The notes below the pieces were generated by a model that ran no database searches, was not told where the DNA came from, and worked only from the letters and a program-made list of their open reading frames with translations. The position numbers and the translations under genes were made by a program. 64,000 nucleotides of DNA from CAWHOW01 sp963831005 (GTDB lineage: Bacteria > Bacteroidota > Bacteroidia > Bacteroidales > CG2-30-32-10), in NCBI GenBank assembly GCA_963831005.1, contig CAWHOW010000022.1, positions 33,343 through 97,342 of the forward strand. The letters run 5' to 3'. The stretch's first letter is position 1. Each line of letters begins with the position of its first letter. Shown here piece by piece: positions 1 through 11,800 of this stretch.

Positions 1-1
1 A

Positions 2-3000
2 ATCTTTGATGGAGAACCTGCAGCACTTGGAATAGTTATTGACATTACAGAAAAAAAATTAGCTAATGAGAGAGCTTTAGCTTCAAGTAAACAGCGCATC
101 CATTTTCAATCTGCTCTTTTAAAGTTATACCATATTGCGGAATTTAATCTTGAAGATGCATTTCATTCAATTACAAAAATCACTTCTCATGCTTTGGGAA
201 TTGAACGCGTTAGCATTTGGAGTCTCTATGAAAATGATACTTTATTAAAATGTGATGCTTTATATTTAAGCAGCCTGGACAGTTTCGAAAAAGGATATGA
301 ACTGGAAATAAAAAGCTATCCTATTTATTTTAAAGCGCTTAAAGAAAACCTCAATATTACAGCCAATAATGCTCTTACAAATAAATATACCAGGGAATTC
401 GCTGAGGGTTATTTAAAACCTCTTCATATTTCTTCAATGCTTGATATTCCAATCAGAAGAGATGGGAAAGTGATAGGCGTGATTTGTAATGAACATACAG
501 GGGCTCAAAAAGTATGGACGGAAGAAGAGCAGGATTTTGTAATTTCAGTGGCCGAAATCATTTCTACAAACATTGAATCTGTTGAGAGAAAGACAAACGA
601 ACGCTCACTTTTAAAAGCTCATGACGACCTGAATAAAGCTGTCAGGAAACTTCAGGAAAGCAAGGAGATAATTGAAGTTGAGAGAGAACAGATTGAAGTT
701 ACCCTGCGTTCAATAGGCGATGGTGTAATTACCACCGATGAAAAAGGCAGAATAATTATAATGAATACGACTGCTGAAGAACTTACAGGTTGGACAGAAC
801 AGGAAGCTTTTGGAAGGCAGATTGATGAAGTATTTGAAATAATCAATGAACATACTAAGAAAAGCATTCCTACCCCGATTGAGAAGGTTTTAAAAACCGG
901 GAAGATAATTGAGCTTGCAAATAATACACTATTAATTGCAAAGAATGGCAATAGAAGAATAATTTCCGACAGCGCTGCACCAATATGGGATAAGAATAAT
1001 AATATTATTGGAGTAGTGCTGGTATTCAGGGATAATACCGAACAAAAACGCAAAGAAGAGGAGCTTATTGAAAGCGGAAATGTATATCGCACTTTGTTCG
1101 AGAGCGCCAATGATGCCATTTTTATTATTGAAGAGGATAGATTTATTTCCTGCAACAAAAAAACTCTTGAAATATTTAAATGCAAATTTGAAAACATACT
1201 AGGAGCATCTCCTTTCGATTTCTCTCCTGCTGTCCAGCCAGATGGAAGATCATCAAAAGAATCTGCTGAAGAAAAGATAAGAAAAGCATATGAAGGTCAT
1301 CCACAATCCTTCGAATGGCAACATACCCGTTTTGACGGAACTGTGTTTGATGCAGAAGTTGGTTTAAATAAAATAGAGATCAGGGGAAAGGATTACCTAC
1401 AGGCAATTGTAAGAGATATTAGCGAAAGGAAAAAATCCCTGGAATTAATTAAACAGAGTGAAAAACAATTCAGGACAACCTTTGAGAATGCTCCAATAGG
1501 TATGTGTCTGGCCGATCTTGATGGACGATTTATTGCAGTTAACCAATCACTGTGTGCTATTTTAGGGTATACAAAAGATGAATTGACCCGACTCTCCTTT
1601 GATGATTTCACTCACCCGGATGACCTTGGAATCAGCAAAATTTGGGTGAAAAAGATGATTAATAATGAAGATACCACATATAATATAGATAAAAGATATA
1701 TTCATAAGGACGGGCATACGGTATGGGCAAATGCTTCAACATCTCTTTTCAGAAAAACAGATGGTTCACCTGATTATTTTATCTCTCAAATTATTGATAT
1801 CACTGAACGCAAAAAAGCAGAAGAAAAATTAAAGAAAAGTGAGGAGAAATACCGCACTCTTATTGATTCTACAGATACCGGCTTTGTAATACTGGATGAA
1901 AAAGGGAATGTATTGGATGCCAATCAAAAATATGTTGAACTTACAGGATGCATTTCTTTAAATGATATTCTTAAACACAATGTGCTTGATTGGACCGCTG
2001 AGCATTGCAGGGGAAAAAACTTTCTGGCGGTAAAAGAATGCATGGAAAATGGATTTGTCCGCAATCTGGAAATTGAATATGTACATAAAGACGGAACTAT
2101 TGTTCCAATTGAAATAAGCGCCACGGTTGTGAAATCAGATTCGGGCACACAAATCATGTCCTTATTATATGATATTTCTTATCGCAAAAAAGCGGAAAAA
2201 GAATTGCAGGAAAGCGAGAAGAGGTATCGTAACTATATAGATAATGCACCGGATGGAGTTATGGTACTTGATACTAACGGGCAATTTCTTAATGTTAATC
2301 AGGCAACTTCCGATATAATGGGTTATGCTGTTGAAGAACTAATGCATTCCTCAATTCATGATATTCTTGCCCCTGAATCAAATGAAGATGGAATAACTCA
2401 TTTTAAAAGAATTATTGAAAAAGGCAAAGCTACAGCCGACCTGATGCATAAACATAAGGATGGCTCCCGCTTTTGGTTAAGTGTTAATGCCGTTAAACTT
2501 TCAGAAACAAGAATTCTTGGTTTTATAAAAGACATCACTGCCAATAAAATTGCTGAAGAAAAGATCAGGAACCTGAATCGGGTTTATGCATTATTAAGTA
2601 ATATTAACCAAACTATAGTGCGAACATTCGACAGGGATAAACTATTTAATGAAACCTGTAGAATAGCTATTGAAGATGGTGAATTTTACATGGCCTGGAT
2701 AGGATTAGTTAATTCAAAGACCAACAAAGTTGAAGTAGTTGTATCGTGCGGCAATACAGGCACCTATTTAAATAATATAAATATTGATCTTAACGATAAA
2801 AAACTAGGAAGCGGGCTAATAGGACAAGCTATTAAGCAAGGAACCACGTTCTTCTCCAACGATATAGAACATGATGAGAGGATGGTCCCATGGCGTAATA
2901 ATGCATTAAAGCATGGCTTCAGATCATCAATTGCCCTACCTTTGAAATTGTCTGGGAAAATTATCGGTGCATTATCCTTATATTCAAATAAAGTCGGTTT

Positions 3001-4666
3001 CTTTAATGAGGATGAAATAAAACTCCTCAATGAGTTGGCTATGGATATTTCGTTTGCCTTGGATATTATCGATATGGAAGCAATCCGCTTGAATGCAGAA
3101 AAGGCTTTGCATGAAAGCGAGGAACAATACAAGGTAATAACGAATAATACAAGGGATATCATTGTAAAATATGGCATAGATGGTAAAATCTCTTATATAT
3201 CTTCCGCTTGTAAAGATGCTCTTGGATTTGAGCCAAGTGAATTAATCGGCATTTCTGTATTTCGGTTTTTCCATCCGGATGAAATTCCAAGGCTTAGAAA
3301 ATACCAGGAAGACCTTTTGAATGAAGATGCACCAAATCTTGTTAAGCACAGGTTAAGAAGAAAAGATGACACCTATATCTGGTGCGAAACCAGCAACCAG
3401 ATTATTCATGATGACAATAGAAACATAAAAGAGGTAGTTGCTATTTGCAGAGATATTTCTGATATAATAAAAACTGAAGCTTTAACAAAAGAAAAAGACG
3501 CTGCTGAAATGGCTAATAAAGCAAAATCTGAATTCCTTGCTAATATGAGCCATGAAATTCGTAATCCGTTGAATGCAATTATAGGATTATCCAATATGAT
3601 GGCAAGGGCTGATTTGAAAAAAGAACAGAAGGAAATGGTTGAATCAATCAAAATCTCATCCAATAACCTGCTAAATATACTTAATGACATACTTGATTTC
3701 TCAAAAATAGAAGCTAACAAAATTGAAATACTTTTCAATGAATTTGAAATCAGGAAGATCATGGATGATATTTATCAATCATACAAAATTCTCACCTTAA
3801 ATAAGACATTGGATTTCTCTTGCAAAATAGAAGAAGATATACCAGCTATTTTATACGGAGATGGGGGCAAATTAAGCCAGATGATAATCAATCTTGTTGG
3901 GAATGCCATAAAATTCACGGAAAAAGGCTTTATTAATATTCATATTACAAAGATTAAAACTGTAAACGATATTTTAACATTAAGAGTTGAAGTTACGGAT
4001 TCGGGCATAGGCATCAGAAAAAAGGATTACGATAAACTTTTCCAGTCATTCACACAAATTGACAGTTCAACATCAAAATCCTTTTCGGGAACAGGACTCG
4101 GGCTAACCATAGTTAAAAGATACGCGGAATTAATGGGTGGCAATATATATTTTAACAGTGAGTTTGGTAAAGGAAGCACATTTACTATTGAGGTTCCTTT
4201 TTATCTTTCAAATAAAATTCAAGCAGAAAATCAAACAGAACTTGAACAATCTTCACTAATTAAAATTTTGTCCGATAAAAAGATTCGTATTTTACTTGCT
4301 GAAGATGATGGAATAAATCAACTTTACCTGAAGAGTTTTCTTACCCGTAATGGTTTTATTGTTGATGGTGTTTTCGATGGAAAGCAAGTGCTGGATAAGC
4401 ATAGCATTAACAAGTATGATATAATTTTAATGGATGGACAAATGCCAAAAATGGATGGATTTGAAGCCACCCGTCTGATAAGAGAAAAAGAGAAAATACT
4501 AAAAACACATACCCCTATAATAGCTATCACAGGCTATGCAATTTCGGGCGACAAAGATAAATTTATTGCTTCAGGGATGGATGATTATATAACAAAACCT
4601 GTGGATGAAAATCACTTGCTTGAAATAATATATCGCTTGGTTCTTCCTACTAAAAAAACAGATTAA
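2..4666 (+). CDS. Hybrid sensor histidine kinase, multi-PAS/GAF (5' partial)
   Basis: The frame is open from the first bases, so the start lies outside the window; the TTG at 194 is internal. The visible order is: end of a PAS domain (GIVIDITEKK), a GAF domain, about five PAS domains, a second GAF domain (around nt 2580-3090), another PAS, HisKA with the phospho-acceptor His in NMSHEIRNP (codon at 3551), HATPase with N box (INLVGNAIKFTEKG), G1 DSGIGI and G2 GTGLGL, and a C-terminal receiver with Asp in ILMDGQMP (codon at 4433) and Lys in YITKP. No membrane segment is seen in this part. The protein probably autophosphorylates and passes phosphate to its own receiver and then to an Hpt protein, plausibly the convergent gene at 4663-5022. 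The signal is unknown. Confidence 0.95.
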   Translation: MFDGEPAALGIVIDITEKKLANERALASSKQRIHFQSALLKLYHIAEFNLEDAFHSITKITSHALGIERVSIWSLYENDTLLKCDALYLSSLDSFEKGYELEIKSYPIYFKALKENLNITANNALTNKYTREFAEGYLKPLHISSMLDIPIRRDGKVIGVICNEHTGAQKVWTEEEQDFVISVAEIISTNIESVERKTNERSLLKAHDDLNKAVRKLQESKEIIEVEREQIEVTLRSIGDGVITTDEKGRIIIMNTTAEELTGWTEQEAFGRQIDEVFEIINEHTKKSIPTPIEKVLKTGKIIELANNTLLIAKNGNRRIISDSAAPIWDKNNNIIGVVLVFRDNTEQKRKEEELIESGNVYRTLFESANDAIFIIEEDRFISCNKKTLEIFKCKFENILGASPFDFSPAVQPDGRSSKESAEEKIRKAYEGHPQSFEWQHTRFDGTVFDAEVGLNKIEIRGKDYLQAIVRDISERKKSLELIKQSEKQFRTTFENAPIGMCLADLDGRFIAVNQSLCAILGYTKDELTRLSFDDFTHPDDLGISKIWVKKMINNEDTTYNIDKRYIHKDGHTVWANASTSLFRKTDGSPDYFISQIIDITERKKAEEKLKKSEEKYRTLIDSTDTGFVILDEKGNVLDANQKYVELTGCISLNDILKHNVLDWTAEHCRGKNFLAVKECMENGFVRNLEIEYVHKDGTIVPIEISATVVKSDSGTQIMSLLYDISYRKKAEKELQESEKRYRNYIDNAPDGVMVLDTNGQFLNVNQATSDIMGYAVEELMHSSIHDILAPESNEDGITHFKRIIEKGKATADLMHKHKDGSRFWLSVNAVKLSETRILGFIKDITANKIAEEKIRNLNRVYALLSNINQTIVRTFDRDKLFNETCRIAIEDGEFYMAWIGLVNSKTNKVEVVVSCGNTGTYLNNINIDLNDKKLGSGLIGQAIKQGTTFFSNDIEHDERMVPWRNNALKHGFRSSIALPLKLSGKIIGALSLYSNKVGFFNEDEIKLLNELAMDISFALDIIDMEAIRLNAEKALHESEEQYKVITNNTRDIIVKYGIDGKISYISSACKDALGFEPSELIGISVFRFFHPDEIPRLRKYQEDLLNEDAPNLVKHRLRRKDDTYIWCETSNQIIHDDNRNIKEVVAICRDISDIIKTEALTKEKDAAEMANKAKSEFLANMSHEIRNPLNAIIGLSNMMARADLKKEQKEMVESIKISSNNLLNILNDILDFSKIEANKIEILFNEFEIRKIMDDIYQSYKILTLNKTLDFSCKIEEDIPAILYGDGGKLSQMIINLVGNAIKFTEKGFINIHITKIKTVNDILTLRVEVTDSGIGIRKKDYDKLFQSFTQIDSSTSKSFSGTGLGLTIVKRYAELMGGNIYFNSEFGKGSTFTIEVPFYLSNKIQAENQTELEQSSLIKILSDKKIRILLAEDDGINQLYLKSFLTRNGFIVDGVFDGKQVLDKHSINKYDIILMDGQMPKMDGFEATRLIREKEKILKTHTPIIAITGYAISGDKDKFIASGMDDYITKPVDENHLLEIIYRLVLPTKKTD

Positions 4667-5022
4667 TCATCATAGTTACTGCTAAGTTCCTTTACCTGCG
4701 AAGCAGCTATGAGGCTTAATTCCTTAATCCTATTTAAAATATTTTTCTTCTCACCTTCATTAAGATTCGGAAAGCCTGAATCTTCAATTTTAAGAATTAA
4801 AGTAACTATTTCGGTAATCTCAAATAGCTGAACTGAAGATTTGAATTTATGTGCTATCTTTTTCAGCTGAAGGTAATCTTTAACGGCAAAAGCAGTCTCG
4901 CTATCTATTAGATACGTTTCAACATGAGTTAAAAATAAAGTAAAGATTTCAGAAATAAAACTTTTATCCCCCCCTGACATTTCATTCAGGGTATCAAGTT
5001 TAATTATGTTTTCTGATTTCAT
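4663..5022 (-). CDS. Hpt-domain phosphotransfer protein
   Basis: A 119-residue, probably all-helical protein. It carries the Hpt signature IAHKFKSSVQLF, with the phospho-accepting His about residue 58, which matches the usual AHxLKGSS pattern. It lies tail to tail with the hybrid kinase and overlaps its stop codon by 4 bp (TTA/TAA at 4663-4666). The kinase has a receiver but no Hpt domain of its own, so this gene is the obvious candidate for the next step of the phosphorelay. That pairing is inference. No output regulator is seen nearby. Confidence 0.85.
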   Translation of the reverse strand: MKSENIIKLDTLNEMSGGDKSFISEIFTLFLTHVETYLIDSETAFAVKDYLQLKKIAHKFKSSVQLFEITEIVTLILKIEDSGFPNLNEGEKKNILNRIKELSLIAASQVKELSSNYDD

Positions 5023-5419
5023 AAAGACTAGTAATCATTGCAAAAATATTAAAATTATTAATTGCTTGGAAACCATAAACTGATTATTGGAAACTACCAT
5101 TCGCGTAGTACAAATAGCTAAAGTAGTTACTATACATTTCAATGTCAGATGTTTATCTTAAGAATTATGAATAATATTATAGTTTACAGCTTTGTTTTTT
5201 ATACTCGCTAAATCGTTTAGTTAATAAAGCTAATTTCAACTTATTATTTCACTTCTTTTTTTAGACATAAACTGTTTAGTTTTTTGTATGAAAATTTCGT
5301 TGTTTCATTTAATATTTCAATTATTTTTCATTTATAAACATTTATTCGGGGGATAACTAAATTTGGAAAATAAACAAAAATTGCTTACTTTAGAAACTTA
5401 TTATTTAACCCAACTACCT
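5023..5419. other. AT-rich intergenic region
   Basis: About 400 bp between the divergent starts of the Hpt gene and the large protease gene. It is strongly A+T rich. No RNA gene, repeat or convincing TAnnTTTG box with a correctly spaced -33 element was seen. The TTACTTTAG near 5395 resembles a weak -7 box for the downstream gene. Confidence 0.4.
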
Positions 5420-5859
5420 ATGAAAAAACTAATACAAATTTTTGTAACGATTTTAGCTGTACTGTTCACTAACAGTATTTATAGCCAAAATTTTGTAAAA
5501 GCTACAAGAAGCAATGCTGGTCAAACAATAAGTCTAGCCACGGACCAGGTTCTTGAAATAAGTTTGCCACGTAACCCTTCTACTGGTTATGGATGGTAGG
5601 AGGCGACTTCGGCAGCGCGGAGTATAAAACAATTGAACAATCAGGCGATTGGGAATTTGTACCTTATAATACTAACCCGGGAATAGTTGGACAACCGGGT
5701 GATCAAATAATAAGGTACGTAGGAGTAGTCCCGCGGAACAACAAACCTTAGGCTTGAATATAAGCGTCCGTGGGAAAAAGATAAACCAGCCATGATGAAT
5801 ACATCGTTACAATTGTTTCCGGTGGGAAATATACAGGCAGTTATAATCCTCCTGCAAAA
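5420..5859 (+). pseudogene. Broken N-terminal part of giant C1A protease: signal peptide and chagasin-like domain
   Basis: ATG at 5420 gives a signal peptide (MKKLIQIFVTILAVLFTNSI, then YSQ) followed by a chagasin/I42-like start with LPRNPSTGYGW. The frame then stops at 5597-5599 (TAG). Comparison with the intact paralogue at 16195 shows that the missing sequence continues in other frames: EQSGDWEFVPYNTNPGIVGQ from about 5634, then KRPWEKDKPA, then EYIVTIVSGGKYTGSYN, which runs into the frame open at 5860. At least three frame changes and one stop therefore lie within about 260 bp. Either this domain is decaying or the consensus is poor here. The protease domain downstream is intact. Confidence 0.75.
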
Positions 5860-8800
5860 TTGCAGGCAACACAACATAATATCAATTCATATACACCTTC
5901 ATTAACTTCAACTTTACCTTCATCATTTAGCTGGCAATCACAGTGTACGCCTATTAAGGATCAGGGTCAGTGCGGAAGCTGCTGGACTTTTGCCGGAACC
6001 GGATTCTTTGAAGCAGATATTAAAATACTTGATGGGAATACAAGAAATCTTTCAGAACAGTGCCTGATAAATTGTTCACCAACTACGGGTGATGATGGCT
6101 GTCAGGGCGGTTATTGTCCTGCAACTTATTGGGTATCTAAAGGAGCTGTTTATGAAAGCGATTGCCCTTATACATCTTATTCCTGCGATATAGTAACGGG
6201 TTCAGCAACATGTATTAACTCTTGCGGAACATACCCTTACCATGAAAAAGCAACTAGCGGCATACTTGTACCCGGTGAAAATGGTAAAGGTATTCCACCT
6301 GTTGATAGTATTAAGAAATATATATATAACTATGGTCCCGTTTGGATTGCTGTAGATGCTGCAAGCACTGGCTGGGATAATTATACTGGTGGAATATGGG
6401 TTGAGACGGGTACCAGTACAGATCATGCAGTAGTGCTTGTGGGGTGGAAAGATACTACAGTTTCTGATGGCAGCGGTGGTTATTGGATATTAAGAAATTC
6501 ATGGAATACAAGTTGGGGCATTAATGGATATATGCATATATCTTATGCCAGTGACGCTGTTGGTACTGATGCAGAATATTTAGTATATAAAGGTATCATA
6601 CCTCATTCAGTTGCCCCTGTTGCTCACTTTGCGGCAATACCGGCAACCAGTTGTACAGGTCTGGTACAATTTACAGATTCTTCAACTTTTGTTCCAACAG
6701 CATGGTCATGGACTTTTGGTGACGGAGGAACAAGTACTTTAGAAAATCCCTCACATACATATTCTTCGAGCGGAACATATACAGTATCACTTACAGCAAC
6801 TAACAGCTATGGAAATAATACATTGACAAGAACAAACTATGTTACAATTGACCTGACACCAACTCCGCCCACGGCTCCAAATGTTTCAAGATGCGGACCG
6901 GGCACTGTCACGCTTAATGCAAGCGGAGGAACGAACTCCAGTTATTACTGGTATAATGCCAGTGATAGTTTATTAAGCACATCTTCATCCTATACTACTC
7001 CCAGTCTGACAACCACAACTACTTATTATGTTGAAGATTTAAACGTTGGAAGCGCAACCTATTTAAGTGCTGCAACAGGTATGGCTGCTGAAATAGGAGC
7101 AAGTGGAAATGCTGCATTCGCCTTTAATATAACAAATCCAAGTTCTGCTAATTACTTGGTTGTTAATGGCATTTCAGCATGCCATTATCATCAAACTGGT
7201 TCTGATACCACAGATATTTATTACAGAACCAGCACTTATGTTGGCAATTTAGCTTCTTCAACAGGGTGGAAGCAAGTATTTAGCGGAACATCCACCTCTC
7301 AGGCTGAAATACCATTAACTACTAGTTTTACTATACCTCCTGGCGGTGTTTATGGAGTCTATGTTTATATAGTTAATGACGGAGGTGTAGCTGCAAGTGC
7401 ACCAAGTACTATTTCGGACAATAATATGACTATTACTACCGGATCTTTAATTGTTGCTCCAACTGCAGTTTTTACAGGAGGTACAACATATACTAATTAT
7501 TCTATTTTTGGCAATGTATATTATAAAACATTATCATGTATCAGTTCACAGACTGCCTGTGAAGCAATTATTAATACTCCACCAACGGCTTCAGCAAGCA
7601 ATAATGGAGCCGTCTGTACGGGATCAACTCTTTCACTTACCGGAGGACCTTCAAGTATGGCATCTTATGCATGGAGTGGTCCAAATTCATTTACTAGCAC
7701 CTCACAAAGTCCAACTGTCTCTGCCAGTGCTACAACAGCTATGGCTGGCACATATACTCTTACTGCTACGGATGCTAACGGGTGTTCAGGAACTGCCACT
7801 ACAGTAGTTGTAGTTAATACTACTCCGGCTATTACATCGACAACTCCAGCTTCACGATGTGGCACGGGAACAGTAACACTTGGAGCAGCAGCTTCTGCAG
7901 GTACCATTAACTGGTATGCTGCTTTAACAGGTGGAGCTTCATTGGGCACAGGTACTTCATTCACTACACCGTCTATCTCTGTTACAACTACCTATTATGT
8001 TGCAGCAAACAGTGGAAGCTGTACTTCTTCACCAAGAACAGCTGTTACTGCTACTGTCAATACACCTCCTACAGCAACGGCAACTAATAACGGTCCTGTT
8101 TGTGTAGGTTCTACTCTTAAACTTACAGGAGGGCCCGGTAGTATGTCTTCATATTCTTGGAGTGGTCCGAATTCCTTTTCTAACGCAACTCAAAGTCCGA
8201 CTGTTTCTGCAAGCGCCACTGCTGCTATGGCCGGCACATATACTATTACTGTATCTGATGTTAATGGCTGTTCAGGTACTTCATCAACATCTGTTACTGT
8301 CAGTGCCTCACCAACTGCCTCAGCAAGTAATAATGGACCGGTTTGTACAGGGTCCGCTCTTAATCTTACAGGAGGACCTGGTGGTATGACAACTTATGCA
8401 TGGAGTGGGCCTAATTCTTTTTCTAATGCTACTCAAAGCCCGTCAGTTTCTGCCAGTGCTACCACCGCAATGGCTGGGACATATACTATTACAGTTACTA
8501 ATTCCAGCGGATGTTCAAGTTCTGCATCAACCGTAGTTACTGTTAATTCAGCTCCAAGCATTTCAGGACAGCCTGCTAATTCATCTGTCTGTTCCGGCAG
8601 TGGAATTGCTACATTTACAGTATCTGCAGCAGGTGCAGGATTAACATATCAATGGCAGGAATACATTTCATCATGGAATAGTCTTTCAAACGGCGGTGTT
8701 TATTCAGGTGTCTTAACTTCTACACTCACAATAACTAATCCTACTGCAGTTATGAATGGGAATAAGTACCGTTGTATTGTATCCTGCACATGCTCTCCTT

Positions 8801-11800
8801 CTGCTACTTCCAATGGATTAGCCACTTTAACAGTCAATACACCTCCAACAGCAACAGCAAGTAATAATGGACCCGTTTGTAAAGGTTCTGCTCTTTCTCT
8901 TACCGGTGGACCTGGCAGTTTGACTACTTATGCTTGGACAGGTTCTAATGCTTTTTCTAATGCCACTCAAAGTCCTACTGTTTCTCCAAGCGCTACTACT
9001 GCTATGGCGGGTACTTATACCATTACTGTTACGGATGCCAACGGTTGCTCAGGCACAGCTTCTACTGTTGTTACTGTAAATACTCCACCTATTGCTACAG
9101 CAAGCAACAATGGACCTGTTTGTGCCAATTCTGCCCTTTCTCTTACCGGTGGACCTGGTAGTATGACCACTTATGCCTGGAGTGGACCTAATTCATTCTC
9201 TAATGCTACTCAAAGCCCTGCTGTTTCTGCTAATGCTTCTACTGCTATGGCCGGCACTTATACTATTACCGTTACTGATGCTAACGGTTGCTCAGGAACA
9301 GCTTCTACTGTCGTTACTGTGAATTCGCTTCTTCCTGTTAGTGTTTCTGTGTCTCCTTCATCTAATCCTGTTTGCAGTGGAACTCCTGTTGTTTTTACTG
9401 CTACTCCTACTAATGGCGGAACTTCTCCTTCTTATCAATGGAGAGTTAATGGGGTAAATGTTGGAACAAATAGCAATACATACTCATACACTCCTGCTAA
9501 TCTTGATGCGGTTATCTGTGTTCTTACTTCTAATGCTATTTGTCCATCTGGCAACCCTGATACTTCTAATACGGTTACCATGACTGTTAATGTCAATATT
9601 GCACCAACTGTTACTGCAAGCAGTAATAGCCCTGTTTGTACCGGTTCTGCTCTTTCGCTTACCGGCGAACCTGCCAGTATGACTACTTATGCTTGGACAG
9701 GTCCTAATGCTTTTTCTAATGCCACTCAAAGTCCTACTGTTTCTCCAAGCGCTACTACTGCTATGGCTGGCACTTACAGCCTTACTGTTACTGATATCAA
9801 TGGTTGTTCTGGTACCGCTTCTACCATTGTTACTGTTAATGTTACACCTACTATTACTAGCACCACTCCGGCTTCCCGTTGCGGAACGGGTACTGTTACT
9901 CTTGGCGCTGCTGCATCTGCTGGTACTATTAACTGGTACGCTGCTCTTACTGGTGGGGCTTCTCTTGGTACAGGGACTTCATTTACCACTCCTTCTATTT
10001 CTGGTACTACTACTTATTATGTGGATGCTACTGTAGGAAGTTGCACTTCTTCGCCAAGAATTGCTGTTACTGCTACTGTTAATACGCCACCATCGGCTAC
10101 GGCAGGAAATAACGGACCTGTTTGCTCTGGCACTCCTCTTTCGATTACAGGTGGGCCTGGCAGCTTGACTTCTTATGCCTGGAGCGGTCCTAATTCATTC
10201 TCTAATGCTACACAAAGTCCAACTGTTTCTGCCAGCGCCACTGCTGCTATGGCCGGTACTTATACCATTACCGTTACGGATGCCAATGGTTGTTCGGGAA
10301 CCGCTTCTACTGTTGTTGTTGTTAATACTACGCCTACTATTACAAGCACTACCCCTGCTGCTCGTTGCGGAACGTGCACTGTTAATCTGGGTGCCGCTTC
10401 TTCAGGTACTATTAACTGGTATGCGGCTCTTACCGGCGGTGCTTCTCTTGGAACAGGGACTTCTTTCACTACTCCTTCCATTTCTGCTACCACTACTTAT
10501 TATGTAGATGCTACAAGCGGAAGCTGTACTTCTTCTCCAAGAACTGCTGTTACGGCTACTGTTAATACTCCGCCCACTGCTACTGCAAGCAATAATGGAC
10601 CTGTTTGTTCAGGTTCCACCCTTTCTCTTACTGGTGGACCTGGCAGTTTGACTTCTTATGCATGGAGCGGTCCTAACTCGTTCTCAAGTGCAACACAAAG
10701 TCCTACCGTCTCTACTACTGCCACTACGGCTATGGCTGGCACTTATATTATTACTGTTACTGATGCTAACGGTTGTTCTGGTACCGCTTCTACGGTTGCG
10801 GTTGTTAATGCTACACCTACTATTACAAGCACAACTCCTGCTTCCCGTTGCGGAACGGGTACTGTTACTCTGGGTGCGGCTGCTTCTGCAGGCACTATTA
10901 ACTGGTATGCTGCTCTTACCGGTGGTGCTTCGCTTGGCACTGGAACTTCCTATACTACTCCTTCTGTTTCTGCTACTACTACTTATTATGTAGCTGCTAC
11001 CAACGGAAGTTGTACTTCTTCACCAAGAACTGCAGTTAGTGCTACTGTAAATACTCCACCAACTGCTACTGCAAGTAACAATGGTCCCGTTTGTTCAGGT
11101 ACGGATCTCGCTCTTACAGGTGGACCTGCAAGTATGACCTCATATGCATGGAGTGGGCCTAATTCATTTTCGAATGCTACTCAAAGCCCTACTGTATCTG
11201 CCACCGCTACCACGGCTATGGCTGGTACTTATACCATTACCATTACTGATGCCAATGGTTGTTCGGGGACTGCTTCTACTGCTGTTACTGTTAATGCTAC
11301 ACCTACAATTACAGTTACACCGGCATCCCGATGTGGTACAGGAACTGTAACACTTGGAGCTACCGCTTCTGCAGGAAATCCAAAATGGTATGCTGCTCTT
11401 ACCGGTGGGGTATCACTTCACACTGGTACTACTTATACTACGCCTTCAATATCTGTTACTACTACCTATTATGTTGCTTCTACAAGCGGAAGCTGCACTA
11501 CTTCTCCAAGAATTGCAGTAACAGCAACTGTCAATACACCTCCGACAGCAACAGCAGCAAATAATGGACCTGTTTGTACTGGTTCTGCTCTTAATCTTAC
11601 AGGTGGACCTGGAAGTATGACAACTTATGCATGGAGCGGACCTAATTCTTTCTCAAATACAACTCAAAGCCCGTCAGTTTCTGCCAGCGCTACCACTGCT
11701 ATGGCCGGCACTTATACCATTACTATTACTGATGCTAATGGTTGTTCTGGTACCGCTTCTACAGTTGTTACTGTTAATACTACACCTTCCATTACAAGCA

